Source of the DNA: Solimonas sp.
Lineage (GTDB): Bacteria; Pseudomonadota; Gammaproteobacteria; Nevskiales; Nevskiaceae
DNA: 64,000 bases
Direction: 5' to 3'
Assembly (NCBI GenBank): GCA_030149365.1
Contig: JASBRP010000010.1
Coordinates: 1-64,000, forward strand
Position numbers and translations under genes: made by a program. The notes beneath the pieces are model-generated. The model was not told the origin of the DNA and made no database searches. It saw only the letters and a list, made by a program, of their open reading frames with translations. Positions within the stretch are counted from its first letter, which is position 1, and each line of letters opens with the position of its first letter. Below are positions 19,439 through 28,268 of the stretch, one piece after another.

Positions 19439-20335
19439 ATGCAAACCATCCCCCTCATCGACCCGCCGGTACAGTCCATGACCCTCGCGGACGGCAGGAC
19501 GCTGAGCTGGCAGGAGTTCGGCAAGCCCGATGGCAGGCCCGTGCTGTACTTCCACGGCGGCGGCAGCTTCTGCCTGGAGGCAGGCCTGTTCCATCGCGAA
19601 GCCCTGCAGCGCAACATCCGCCTGATCGCGACGAACCGCCCCGGAGCAGGAGACAGCTCGCCCTGCCCCGGCCGGCCCGTCGCCGACTATTCAGACGATC
19701 TGCGCGAACTGCTCGATCATCTGGAGATCGGCAAGGTCGCCTGCCTCGGCGAGTCCAACGGCGGCATGGTGACGATGGCCATCGCCGCTACGATGACGGA
19801 TCGCGTCGTCGGCGGCGTGCCCATCAATCCCACCGTCCCCTGGTTCGATCCGGTGGCCCGGACCGTGTCCTCCAGCCTGGCGCGCTGGGGCTATCGCGCC
19901 ATGAAGTACGTTCCGTGGGCACTGCCGGCCTTGGCGGAGAAATCGCTGGACCGGAACTACCGCCTGAAATCCCGGAACGATCGAAGTGCCGGGCGCTTCA
20001 ATCGCCAGGACCTGCTCGGACCGCCGCCGGGCGTCGAGCCCGATGTCGGCGAACTGCAGTGGCGGGTGATGCTGCAGCATTCCGAGAGGAGGAAGGCGCT
20101 TCTGCATGAGCTCAAGTGGGCCACCTCGGATTGGGGCTTTGACTACTACGCCATCCCCGTGCCGCTGGACTTCTACTGCGGGGTATTCGACTCGCAGGCC
20201 CCGTTTGCGCTGGTGCTCGCCGACCAGAACCCGGACGCGCGCTTCCACTACTTCAAGTACGGGCACACGGCCTTTTCACATCCCGACGCCCGGCGCCGCA
20301 TCTTCGACACGATCGCCCGCTACTTCGAAGCCTGA
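19439..20335 (+). CDS. Alpha/beta hydrolase
   Basis: A 298-residue alpha/beta-fold hydrolase. The oxyanion-hole motif FHGGGS follows LYF, the nucleophile elbow is GESNGG, a probable acid lies in YCGVFDSQ and the catalytic His in KYGHTAF. The family covers esterases and proline iminopeptidases; the operon setting favours a peptidase- or ester-cleaving role. The start is uncertain: ATG 19367 (overlapping the upstream gene) and GTG 19397 are in frame, but codons before 19439 have much lower third-position GC than the rest, so 19439 was chosen. Confidence 0.82.
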   Translation: MQTIPLIDPPVQSMTLADGRTLSWQEFGKPDGRPVLYFHGGGSFCLEAGLFHREALQRNIRLIATNRPGAGDSSPCPGRPVADYSDDLRELLDHLEIGKVACLGESNGGMVTMAIAATMTDRVVGGVPINPTVPWFDPVARTVSSSLARWGYRAMKYVPWALPALAEKSLDRNYRLKSRNDRSAGRFNRQDLLGPPPGVEPDVGELQWRVMLQHSERRKALLHELKWATSDWGFDYYAIPVPLDFYCGVFDSQAPFALVLADQNPDARFHYFKYGHTAFSHPDARRRIFDTIARYFEA

Positions 20336-20355
20336 ATCGCCGGCAGGAGCCCATC

Positions 20356-22092
20356 ATGGCCTTGTACCAACCCAGTCCCCAGGAACGTTCGCTGATCGCC
20401 GTCCAGAAGGCATCGGAGCTGGCGAATGCCGTCATCTCCAACTGCATCTTCTGGAGGATCGCGCAGGGCAAGCCGATCGACGGCAGCCTGCCGGACATCA
20501 GCCTGGAGGGCGCACAGCGGCGCGCCGCCTGTGGCCAGGAAATCCTGCGGCTCCTGTCCGGCATCGACGACGCGAGCCTGCCGCATGAGGTCGTGCTGAC
20601 GGCAACGCTGGCGCGCTTCTTCGCGCAAGCCTGGAGCCAGGACGCCGACCGCTACTGGCTAGCAGTCGACGTGATGGAAAACACCTTCTACGGCCCCTTC
20701 GTGCAGACCGCCTATACCGGCGGCTTCATCTTCAACGAGCTCCGCAAGGTCCTGGCCGAGTTCGTCTTCCGGCGCGACAGCGACGCCGACCGCTACCTAG
20801 CCCTGCTCGGCGACACCACGCACCTGCTGCGCCAGATCCACCAGCGCACCGCCGGCCAGGCCGAACGCGGCATCCGCATCCACAAGCTGCAATTGCCGGG
20901 CTCGCGCAAATTGCTCGAGGGCCTGCGGAACACAGCCGCCGCGGTATATCCGGTAGCGCCCGAGCGGCTGGCCGCGCTGCCTGATGCCGCAGCACGGTCC
21001 GCGGAAATCCAGCGCCGCATCGACCAGAGCGTCCTGCCGGCCTTCGACGCCCTGATCAGCCAGCTCGACGAGCACTACGAAGCCCTGGCCCCCGAAGGCG
21101 TGGGCATGGACAAGCTCCCGGGTGGCGCCGCGGTATACGCCGAGCTGCTGCGCATGCACACGACCATGGACCTGACGCCCGAGCAGGTCCACGCCGCCGG
21201 TCATGAACGCATGGCCCGCATCCAGGCCCAGATGGCGGAAGTGCGCCAGCAATTGGGCTTCACCGGCACGGAGGCCGAGTTCGCCGTCCACCTGCGCCGG
21301 CAGCCCGGCGCGATCGCCGCCTCCGCCGACGAGATCGGCGAGAAGATGCGGCGGCACAAGGACCGCGTCGAGCAACGCTTCGACGAGTTCTTCGCCCAGC
21401 GCTCGGCCTGGGAGTACGACCTGGAGCGCCTGCCCGCCGCGCTGGAGAGCGGCATGACCTGGGGCTACTACTCGCGCCCCATCGGCAATGAAAAGCGCGG
21501 CCTTTACTACTACAACGGCTCCAAGCTCGACAGCCAGTCGGTCATTGCCGCCGCCTCCCTGGTCTTCCATGAGCTGGTGCCGGGGCACCACCTGCACCTG
21601 ACCCTGCAGATGAGCAACCCGGACCTGTCCGACTTCCGGCGCAGCTGCGTGGTCAATGCCTTCAACGAGGGCTGGGCCGAATACGCCGCCGCCCTGGCCG
21701 GCGAGATGGGGCTGTATGACAACCCCTACGATCGCTACGGACGCCTGTCGCAGGACGCCTTTCTCACCTGCCGCCTGGTGGTGGACAGCGGCATGAACGT
21801 GCTGGGCTGGAGCTGGGAGCAGGCCAAACAGTACATGCGCGAGCACACCATGTGCGCCGAAGGCGAGATCGAGTCGGACACGCTGCGCTATTCCTGCGGC
21901 ATCCCGGCCCAGTCGCTGGCCTACAAGCTCGGCGACGAGGAAATCCTGCGCATGCGCCGCAAGCTGCAGGACCGGCTCGGCGAGCAGTTCAGCTTCCGTG
22001 ACTTCCACAGCGCCGTGCTCGGCTGCGGCGCGCTGCCGCTGCCCGCGCTGGAATGGCACCTGGACCAGGTATTCCCGGAGAGCGCGGCGTGA
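20356..22092 (+). CDS. DUF885 family metallopeptidase-like protein
   Basis: A 578-residue largely helical protein with the DUF885 hallmark HELVPGHHLH, a gluzincin-type zinc motif, and the downstream EGWAEYAAAL that supplies the third ligand. There is no signal peptide, suggesting a cytoplasmic carboxypeptidase-like or oligopeptidase function. The start is supported by AGGAG 6 nt upstream. It lies 20 bp after the alpha/beta hydrolase and overlaps the dehydratase by 4 nt, so it is in the same operon. Confidence 0.88.
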   Translation: MALYQPSPQERSLIAVQKASELANAVISNCIFWRIAQGKPIDGSLPDISLEGAQRRAACGQEILRLLSGIDDASLPHEVVLTATLARFFAQAWSQDADRYWLAVDVMENTFYGPFVQTAYTGGFIFNELRKVLAEFVFRRDSDADRYLALLGDTTHLLRQIHQRTAGQAERGIRIHKLQLPGSRKLLEGLRNTAAAVYPVAPERLAALPDAAARSAEIQRRIDQSVLPAFDALISQLDEHYEALAPEGVGMDKLPGGAAVYAELLRMHTTMDLTPEQVHAAGHERMARIQAQMAEVRQQLGFTGTEAEFAVHLRRQPGAIAASADEIGEKMRRHKDRVEQRFDEFFAQRSAWEYDLERLPAALESGMTWGYYSRPIGNEKRGLYYYNGSKLDSQSVIAAASLVFHELVPGHHLHLTLQMSNPDLSDFRRSCVVNAFNEGWAEYAAALAGEMGLYDNPYDRYGRLSQDAFLTCRLVVDSGMNVLGWSWEQAKQYMREHTMCAEGEIESDTLRYSCGIPAQSLAYKLGDEEILRMRRKLQDRLGEQFSFRDFHSAVLGCGALPLPALEWHLDQVFPESAA

Positions 22093-23315
22093 CGTCGCCC
22101 CTGGGCTTCGTTGCGATACAAGAAGCCGCCGCGCGCCTCAAGGGGCAGATCGTCGATACGCCCTGTCGTCCTTCCCGGGTGCTGTCGCAGATCACCGGCG
22201 CCGAGGTCTGGCTGAAGTTCGAGAACTTCCAGTTCACCTCCTCCTTCAAGGAGCGCGGCGCGCTCAACAAGCTGGCCCAACTGGGCGCCGCGGAACGCAG
22301 CGTCGGCGTCGCCGCCATGTCCGCAGGCAACCACGCGCAGGGCGTCGCCCACCATGCGACGCGGCTGGGCATCCCCAGCACCATCGTCATGCCGCGCGGC
22401 ACGCCATTCACCAAGGTGAGCAACACCCGCGCACTCGGCGGAGATGTCGTGCTCCACGGCGAAACCCTCGCCGAAGCCTGGGACCACCTGCAGGAGGAAT
22501 TCATCCGGCAGCGCGGCATGACCCTGGTCCATCCCTACGATGATCCCGCCGTCATCGCCGGCCAGGGCACGGTCGCGCTGGAGATGCTGGCCGAAGCGCC
22601 CGAGATCGACACGCTGGTCCTGCCCATCGGCGGCGGCGGCCTGATCGCGGGCGCGGCGATCGCCGCTCGCGGCCTGCGTCCGCACATCCGGCTCATCGGC
22701 GTCCAGTCCAGCAACTACGCCGGCGTGGCCGCCGCCCGGCAGGGCGACGTCGTCCATGGCGGACAGACCCTCGCGGAAGGCATTGCGGTGAGCCAGCTGG
22801 GCCGCCTCACCCTGCCGGTGATACTGGAGCAGGTGGACGAGGTCGTGCTGGTGGAGGAGCACCATATCGAGCGCGCCATCGCGCTGCTGGCCACCATCGA
22901 AAAGGTGGTCGCCGAAGGCGCCGGTGCCGCCGGCCTGGCAGCGCTGCTGGCCGACCCCGGCCGCTATGCGGGCCGCAAGGTCGGCCTGGTCGTCAGCGGC
23001 GGCAACATCGACCCCCGCCTGCTTGCCTCGGTGCTCATGCGCAACCTGGTCAGCGAGAGCCGCCTGATTTCGCTGGGCATCGACATCGAGGATCGCCCGG
23101 GCTCACTCGGTCGCATCGCGGACTGCATCGGCCTGCACAACGGCAACATCATCCAGGTCCACCATGAGCGCCTGGCCACCCGCATGCACGCAAAGAGCGC
23201 CCGCCTGAAGCTGCTGGTCGAGGCCCAGGACGAAGCGCACGGCAGGGTCCTCCTTGACGAGCTGCGCAAAGCCGGATTCCAGGCCTTCTTGCAGCAGGAG
23301 CACGAGCCCGACTGA
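22089..23315 (+). CDS. Threonine ammonia-lyase (PLP-dependent, ACT domain)
   Basis: A 408-residue fold-type II PLP enzyme. The PLP lysine lies in SSFKERGA, the phosphate-binding loop is PIGGGGLIAG, and SAGNHAQG is the characteristic substrate loop. A C-terminal ACT domain (from about residue 325, ISLGIDIEDRPGSLGRI) suggests allosteric control and fits the catabolic TdcB-like group. It deaminates Thr to 2-oxobutyrate and Ser to pyruvate, a sensible last step for peptide-derived amino acids. It begins with GTG, overlapping the upstream stop (GTGA). Confidence 0.9.
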   Translation: MTSPLGFVAIQEAAARLKGQIVDTPCRPSRVLSQITGAEVWLKFENFQFTSSFKERGALNKLAQLGAAERSVGVAAMSAGNHAQGVAHHATRLGIPSTIVMPRGTPFTKVSNTRALGGDVVLHGETLAEAWDHLQEEFIRQRGMTLVHPYDDPAVIAGQGTVALEMLAEAPEIDTLVLPIGGGGLIAGAAIAARGLRPHIRLIGVQSSNYAGVAAARQGDVVHGGQTLAEGIAVSQLGRLTLPVILEQVDEVVLVEEHHIERAIALLATIEKVVAEGAGAAGLAALLADPGRYAGRKVGLVVSGGNIDPRLLASVLMRNLVSESRLISLGIDIEDRPGSLGRIADCIGLHNGNIIQVHHERLATRMHAKSARLKLLVEAQDEAHGRVLLDELRKAGFQAFLQQEHEPD

Positions 23316-23360
23316 GCTCGCCGGGTCATCGGTACGCGCCCCGAGAGGAGCGCTTCGCCG

Positions 23361-24302
23361 TCAGGCCCCGCGCGGCTCCGCCCCATGCGCCAGCGCGAAG
23401 TCGATCGCCGCGCGCAAGGCGGTGACCTGGGCCTGGATGCACTGCTCCGGATTGGCCGTGGGGCTGTCCGGGTAGACCTCGGTCGTGCTCCGGAACACCG
23501 CGTCGGTGATACCGGCGCAGAGACCCAGGCGCCGGGTGGCGTACTGGATCACGCCCGGCGCCACCACCGGCGCACCGATGATCCTGCCCTGCGGATCGGG
23601 CGGCGCAATATGGGTGACCCGGGCCACGGCCTCGATGATGGCGCTCTGGAAATCCGTGTGCGGCGTCTCGGTATCGTCGACCAGGTAGAAACCATCGGGG
23701 ATGACGTCCGGCACGAAGGCCACACCGTCGCGTGCCGCGAGCGCCGGGCGGAACTCGGACTCATCGGTATCGGTGGTTTCGTGCAAGTCCACGTGGACCA
23801 GCACCTGCTCGTGCACGGATGCCAGCAGGCGCAACAGGGCCGCGGACTCGCCGGCCGGGCTGTTGTGGCGGAACGAGCGATTGGGATCCAGGGCCTGCGG
23901 GTTCCAGCGCTGGATCGTTTCATAGCCCCAGGGGCTGACACAGGGAGCGACCACGATATTGATGCGCCCCTCGTAACGCGCCATGTGCTCCTGCGCGAAG
24001 CGCAGGGCGCCATGGACCCCGCTGGTTTCGTAGCCATGCACCCCGCCGGTAACCAGGGCCACCGGCAGGTCGTGGCGCCAGCCGGCGGATTTCACCGCGT
24101 ACAACGGGTAGTGACGCGTGCCGTAATCGAGCTGGCCATAGCGGATGACCGTGCAGCGCCCCTGCAAGCCCTGGATCACGGACAGCACGTCGCTCTCATA
24201 GCTGCGCAAATGCTCCCGCTGCGCAAGCCAGGCGCTCCTTTCGGTCTCGCCCCAGGGGACGCCAGGGGTGCCGATGGGATAGGTACGAGCGGAAACGGTC
24301 AT
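23361..24302 (-). CDS. M14 family zinc carboxypeptidase-like protein
   Basis: A 313-residue M14-type metallopeptidase. The zinc motif HxxE is in GGVHGYETSGVHGA, LDPNRSF supplies the Asn-Arg carboxylate-binding pair, HVDLHETTD contains the third zinc ligand, and a Glu in STTEVYP is the likely catalytic acid. There is no signal peptide. It converges on the threonine dehydratase gene (45 bp gap) and lies downstream of the LuxR gene. It would trim C-terminal residues or act on amide-linked amino acids. Confidence 0.85.
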   Translation of the reverse strand: MTVSARTYPIGTPGVPWGETERSAWLAQREHLRSYESDVLSVIQGLQGRCTVIRYGQLDYGTRHYPLYAVKSAGWRHDLPVALVTGGVHGYETSGVHGALRFAQEHMARYEGRINIVVAPCVSPWGYETIQRWNPQALDPNRSFRHNSPAGESAALLRLLASVHEQVLVHVDLHETTDTDESEFRPALAARDGVAFVPDVIPDGFYLVDDTETPHTDFQSAIIEAVARVTHIAPPDPQGRIIGAPVVAPGVIQYATRRLGLCAGITDAVFRSTTEVYPDSPTANPEQCIQAQVTALRAAIDFALAHGAEPRGA

Positions 24303-24362
24303 GGTGATGTCCAGGGGGTAGGCTGCAGCCGCTCCTGCGCAGCCGCCCGTACAAGCCTAGCG

Positions 24363-24380
24363 GCCGGGCACGCGCCCGGC
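24363..24380. terminator. Hairpin between LuxR and M14 genes
   Basis: Perfect 7-bp stem GCCGGGC / GCCCGGC with ACGC loop, 23 nt after the LuxR stop on the minus strand. It may end the LuxR transcript; no U-tract is present. Confidence 0.4.
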
Positions 24381-24403
24381 ATCACCCTGCCCTGCGCCGG
24401 GCT

Positions 24404-24985
24404 TCAGCCAATCATGCGCGAGAGCTGTACCCGGTTGCGCACCCCGAGCTTGCGGAACGCGCTGTTGAGCTGGCACTCCACCGTCCGCGGCGAACGGCAG
24501 ATCTGCTCGGCGACCTGGTCATTGCTCAGCCCCTTGACCACCAGGCGCGCCACGCGCTGCTCCGACCGGCTCAGCTTCTGCAGGGCAGCCAGGGCTTGCG
24601 CAGACATCCCGTTGACCTCTTCGCGGGGCTGGTCGTCGAGTATGCGCAGCACATAACCACCCGGTGTCGCCTCCAGGCTCGCGGTCAGTCCCGGCATCTC
24701 CGGATGCTGCAGGCGCAGCGGGCCGGCCCCAGTCCTCATGCCAGGCAGGAGCGCCATGGGCAGGCTCATCGCTTCCTGGCCATGAGGCAGCGTCCGGTTC
24801 CAGCGCTTGAACTGGAGCTCTCCCTGCGCACTCTGGTACAGCAGTGCGCCGCGACGGTCGAAGAACACCAGGGCCTCGGGCGATTTCCTCAGGTAGCCCT
24901 GCAGGATCGTGCGGATGTCGCAGTCGAACGCCGGCGGCCTGCCCGCCAGCAGGCCGGAGTCCAGTTGGGATCCCATCATGTGCAT
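24404..24985 (-). CDS. LuxR-type HTH transcriptional regulator
   Basis: A 193-residue protein with a C-terminal LuxR helix-turn-helix (LSRSEQRVARLVVKGLSNDQ, then VAEQICRSPRTVE) and an N-terminal part containing LRKSPEALVFFDRRG, which looks PAS-like. It has no receiver-domain aspartate. Start 24985 is chosen because GGAGGTG sits 6 nt upstream of that ATG; a longer frame begins further up without such a site. It follows the peptide-transporter gene by 119 bp, with an 8-bp inverted repeat (CTGCCGCC / GGCGGCAG) in the gap, and may regulate the peptide operon. Confidence 0.85.
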   Translation of the reverse strand: MHMMGSQLDSGLLAGRPPAFDCDIRTILQGYLRKSPEALVFFDRRGALLYQSAQGELQFKRWNRTLPHGQEAMSLPMALLPGMRTGAGPLRLQHPEMPGLTASLEATPGGYVLRILDDQPREEVNGMSAQALAALQKLSRSEQRVARLVVKGLSNDQVAEQICRSPRTVECQLNSAFRKLGVRNRVQLSRMIG

Positions 24986-25104
24986 CGGAACACCTCCAGG
25001 CGCCGGTCGATACCCGACCGTCGCCGTCATCCATTTCCCGCAAGCCCTGCCGCCGCGACGAAAGCCTGGCGTGGCGGCAGCCATCCCTCGTCCCTTGCAG
25101 CCCC

Positions 25105-26673
25105 TCAGGCATCCAGCCGCACGAAGCTCTGTTCCCTGATCCGCATCGCCACGAACACCCACAGCAGGGCCGCACCCAGCATCAGGTAGCTGAAGAACAG
25201 GAAGAACTCCGGCCCGACCAGGCTGTAGGTCGAAACCCCTGCCGCCGGCTTGAGGTGGCCCGTCGCCGCCACGGGCTGGCGGTTCACCACGTCGAGCAGC
25301 AGCGCCTCTCCATCGCGGATCTCGCCGATGACGTAGGTGCCGCCCAGGGCCCGGGCCCTGCCATCGGGCAGGCGCTGCGTGATGCCGGTGTCACCACTGA
25401 AATCGATCTTCTGGCCGGGCACGAAGTCGCCGTCCGCCGGCAGCGTCAGCGTGGTCCGCTCGCCGGCCTGCAAGGCCAGGCCCTGCACCGGCTCGATCAT
25501 GCCGTGCGAAACCGCGGCAGTGATCAGGTTCCCGGCGCTGATCGACAGCAGGTACAGCGCCATGACGAAGCTCTTCATGCGCAACGGCGCCTGCCGGTAG
25601 CTGTACTCCAAAGCCGTGATCGACACCAGCACTTCACCGGCGGTGAGGATTGCGTAGGCCAGGATCTGCCACCACACGCTGGTGACGATACCCTGCTGGA
25701 TGCGCCCTTCGATCCAGGCCACGACCATGTAGGAGCCGGCGGCGAACAGCAGGCCCACGCCGATCTTGCGCAAGGCCGTCACTTCCACGACCCGGCCCAG
25801 CAACGGGTAAACCACGTAGGTGAACAACGGCACCAGCAGCAGGATGAACAGCGCGTTGACGAAGGAGATCTGGCCCGGCAGCAGCGTGATGCCCCAGCCC
25901 AGCTCCTTGTCCATCAGCGAGGACTGCGCCTGCAAGGTCCAGGTGATGCCGATGGACTGGTCCAGCAGCGACCAGAAAACCGCCGTGAAGAGATACACGA
26001 TGCCGAGGCGGCCGACCAGGCGAGCGCCCTGCGCGCTGAACACGTCGCGCAGCCATTGCCGGCCGGCCGGCGGCAGCACCACGAATCTGGCGCGCCCCAG
26101 CCATAGCCGCAACGTCGCCACAGCCATGACCACGGCCGGAATGCCGAAGGCCCAGCGCGGGCCGCCATGCGCCAGCAGCCAAGGGCAAAGCAGCATGGAG
26201 ATCAGCGCGCCCGCATTGGCGATCAGATACAGCCAGGAAAAGGCGCGCCCGATCAGGTGCTGGTTGCTGGCGGCAAACTGGTCGCCCATGTTGGTCGACA
26301 CGCAGGGCTTGATGCCGCCGGTGCCGAGCGCCAACAGGAACAGGCCTATCGCCAGGCCCTGGGTGCCGCTGGACAGCGCCAGCACCGCACAGCCCGCGAC
26401 ATAGGCCATGGAGAAGCCGAGGATCGTGCGGAACTTGCCCCACAGGACGTCCGAAACGACCGCGCCCAGCAACGGGAACAGGAAAGCTCCCGACTTGAAC
26501 AGCGACTGCCAGGTGGTGGCTTGCGCCTCGCCGACCTGCAGGAACTGCACCATGTACACCGCCAGGATCGCATTGATCCCGTTGTTGCAGAAGCGCTCCC
26601 CGAATTCGCTGCTGATGATGTAGGGGACGCCAGCCGGCATCCGGCCGCTGCTCGCGGCCGTGGCAGTGCTCAT
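25105..26673 (-). CDS. POT/PTR2 family proton-coupled oligopeptide transporter (copy 1)
   Basis: A 522-residue major-facilitator protein of the proton-dependent oligopeptide transporter family. The helix-1 ExxERF motif appears as SEFGERFCNNGINAIL, and GTGGIKPCVSTNMGDQF is the characteristic POT loop. A soluble insert of about 90 residues near the C terminus (ERTTLTLPADGDFVPGQKID onward) interrupts the last helices. It imports di/tripeptides with H+. It is a diverged tandem duplicate of the next gene upstream, 8 bp away. Start 26673 (MSTATAASS) has GAGG upstream. Confidence 0.92.
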   Translation of the reverse strand: MSTATAASSGRMPAGVPYIISSEFGERFCNNGINAILAVYMVQFLQVGEAQATTWQSLFKSGAFLFPLLGAVVSDVLWGKFRTILGFSMAYVAGCAVLALSSGTQGLAIGLFLLALGTGGIKPCVSTNMGDQFAASNQHLIGRAFSWLYLIANAGALISMLLCPWLLAHGGPRWAFGIPAVVMAVATLRLWLGRARFVVLPPAGRQWLRDVFSAQGARLVGRLGIVYLFTAVFWSLLDQSIGITWTLQAQSSLMDKELGWGITLLPGQISFVNALFILLLVPLFTYVVYPLLGRVVEVTALRKIGVGLLFAAGSYMVVAWIEGRIQQGIVTSVWWQILAYAILTAGEVLVSITALEYSYRQAPLRMKSFVMALYLLSISAGNLITAAVSHGMIEPVQGLALQAGERTTLTLPADGDFVPGQKIDFSGDTGITQRLPDGRARALGGTYVIGEIRDGEALLLDVVNRQPVAATGHLKPAAGVSTYSLVGPEFFLFFSYLMLGAALLWVFVAMRIREQSFVRLDA

Positions 26674-26681
26674 GTGAAGCC

Positions 26682-28268
26682 TCAGGCGTCCTGGCGCACG
26701 AAGGTCTGTTCCTTCACCCGCGTCGCCACCACGATCCACAGCAGGCCGGCGCCAAGCATCAGGTAGCAGAAGAACAGGAAGAACTGCGGGCCGACCAGCC
26801 GGTAGGTCGAGACCTCGGCACCGGCCTTGAAGTCACCGGTCGCCGACACCGGCTGGCGGTTCACCACGTCCAGCAGCAGCGCCTGTCCGTCACGGATCTC
26901 GCCGACGATGTAGGTTCCGCCCAGCGGCGCGGTCTTGCCGCTGGCCAGTTGCACCGTGACGCCGTTGTCGCCACCGAAGTCGATCTTCTGCCCCGCCACG
27001 AAGTCCGATCCTGCCGGTAGCGCCAGCACGGTCTGCTCGCCGGTGCGCAGCTGCACGCCCTGCAGTGGCTGGACCATGCCGTTGGCGACCCCGGCCGTGA
27101 GCAGGTTGCCGGCGCTCAGCGACAGCAGGTACAGCGCCATGATGAAGCTCTTCATGCGCAACGGCGCCTGCTTGTAGCTGTACTCCAGCGCCGTGACCGA
27201 CACCAGTACCTCGCCCGAGGTCAGGATGGCGTAGGCCAGGATCTGCCACCACACGCTGGTGACGATGCCGTTCTGGATGCGGTTCTCGATCCAGGCGATC
27301 AGTACGAAGGACAGCGCCCCAACGAAGAAGCCGGTGCCGATCTTGCGCAGCGGCGTCACCGTCCAGACCCGGCCCAGCCCGGGATAGATCACATAGGAGA
27401 ACAGTGGCACCAGCAGCAGGATGAACAGCGGATTGAAGAACTGGATCTGCGCCGGCAGCAGCACCACGCCAAGACCCAGCTCCTTGTCCATCAGCGAGGA
27501 CTGCGCCTGCAGGGTCCAGGTGGTGCCGTTGGCCTGTTCGAACAGCGACCAGAACACCGCCAGGAAGAGATAGATCAGGCCGAGGCGGCCGATCAGTTGT
27601 GCGCCCTCGGCGCTGAACACCTCGCGCAGCCACTGCTTGCCCGCCGGAGGCACGGTGGCGAACTTGTCGCGGCCCAGCCAGAACACCAGCGTGGCCACGG
27701 CCATGGCGATGGCAGGAATGCCGAAGGCCCAGCGCGGGCCATTTTCCTGCAGCAGCCAGGGGCACAGCAGGATCGAGACCAGCGCCCCGGCGTTGATCGA
27801 CAGGTAGAACAACGAGAAGGCACGCTCGATCAGGTGCTGGTTCTTCGAGCTGAACTGGTCGCCGACATTGGTCGAGACGCAGGGCTTGATGCCACCAGTG
27901 CCGAAGGCGATCAGGAACAGGCCTATGGCCAGGCCCGTGGTGCCGCTCGACAGCGCCAGCACGGCGCAGCCGATCGTGTAGGCGATGGAGAAGGTGATGA
28001 TGGTGCGGAACTTGCCCCAGAACACGTCGGACACGATGGCGCCGACCAGAGGGAAGAAATACGCCCCGGACTTGAACAGGGACTGCCAGGTGGTGGCCTG
28101 CGCCTCGCCCACGTGCAGGAACTGCACCATGTAGATCGACAGGATCGCGTTGATGCCGTAGAAGCAGAAGCGCTCCGCGAATTCGTTGCTGACGATATAC
28201 GGGATGCCCGCGGGCATGCGGTCCTCGCGGGCGGCGGCTGCAGTCATGTCTGTCACGTCGTTTCTCAT
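26682..28268 (-). CDS. POT/PTR2 family proton-coupled oligopeptide transporter (copy 2)
   Basis: A 528-residue paralogue of copy 1 with the same architecture: SNEFAERFCFYGINAIL at helix 1, GTGGIKPCVSTNVGDQF, and the same soluble insert (RTGEQTVLALPAGSDFV onward) before the final helices. The start codon ATG overlaps the stop of the S9 peptidase (ATGA), coupling peptide hydrolysis to uptake; an alternative Met seven codons later is possible. Helix 1 of copy 1 carries CNN where copy 2 has CFY, hinting at different peptide specificity. Confidence 0.92.
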   Translation of the reverse strand: MRNDVTDMTAAAAREDRMPAGIPYIVSNEFAERFCFYGINAILSIYMVQFLHVGEAQATTWQSLFKSGAYFFPLVGAIVSDVFWGKFRTIITFSIAYTIGCAVLALSSGTTGLAIGLFLIAFGTGGIKPCVSTNVGDQFSSKNQHLIERAFSLFYLSINAGALVSILLCPWLLQENGPRWAFGIPAIAMAVATLVFWLGRDKFATVPPAGKQWLREVFSAEGAQLIGRLGLIYLFLAVFWSLFEQANGTTWTLQAQSSLMDKELGLGVVLLPAQIQFFNPLFILLLVPLFSYVIYPGLGRVWTVTPLRKIGTGFFVGALSFVLIAWIENRIQNGIVTSVWWQILAYAILTSGEVLVSVTALEYSYKQAPLRMKSFIMALYLLSLSAGNLLTAGVANGMVQPLQGVQLRTGEQTVLALPAGSDFVAGQKIDFGGDNGVTVQLASGKTAPLGGTYIVGEIRDGQALLLDVVNRQPVSATGDFKAGAEVSTYRLVGPQFFLFFCYLMLGAGLLWIVVATRVKEQTFVRQDA

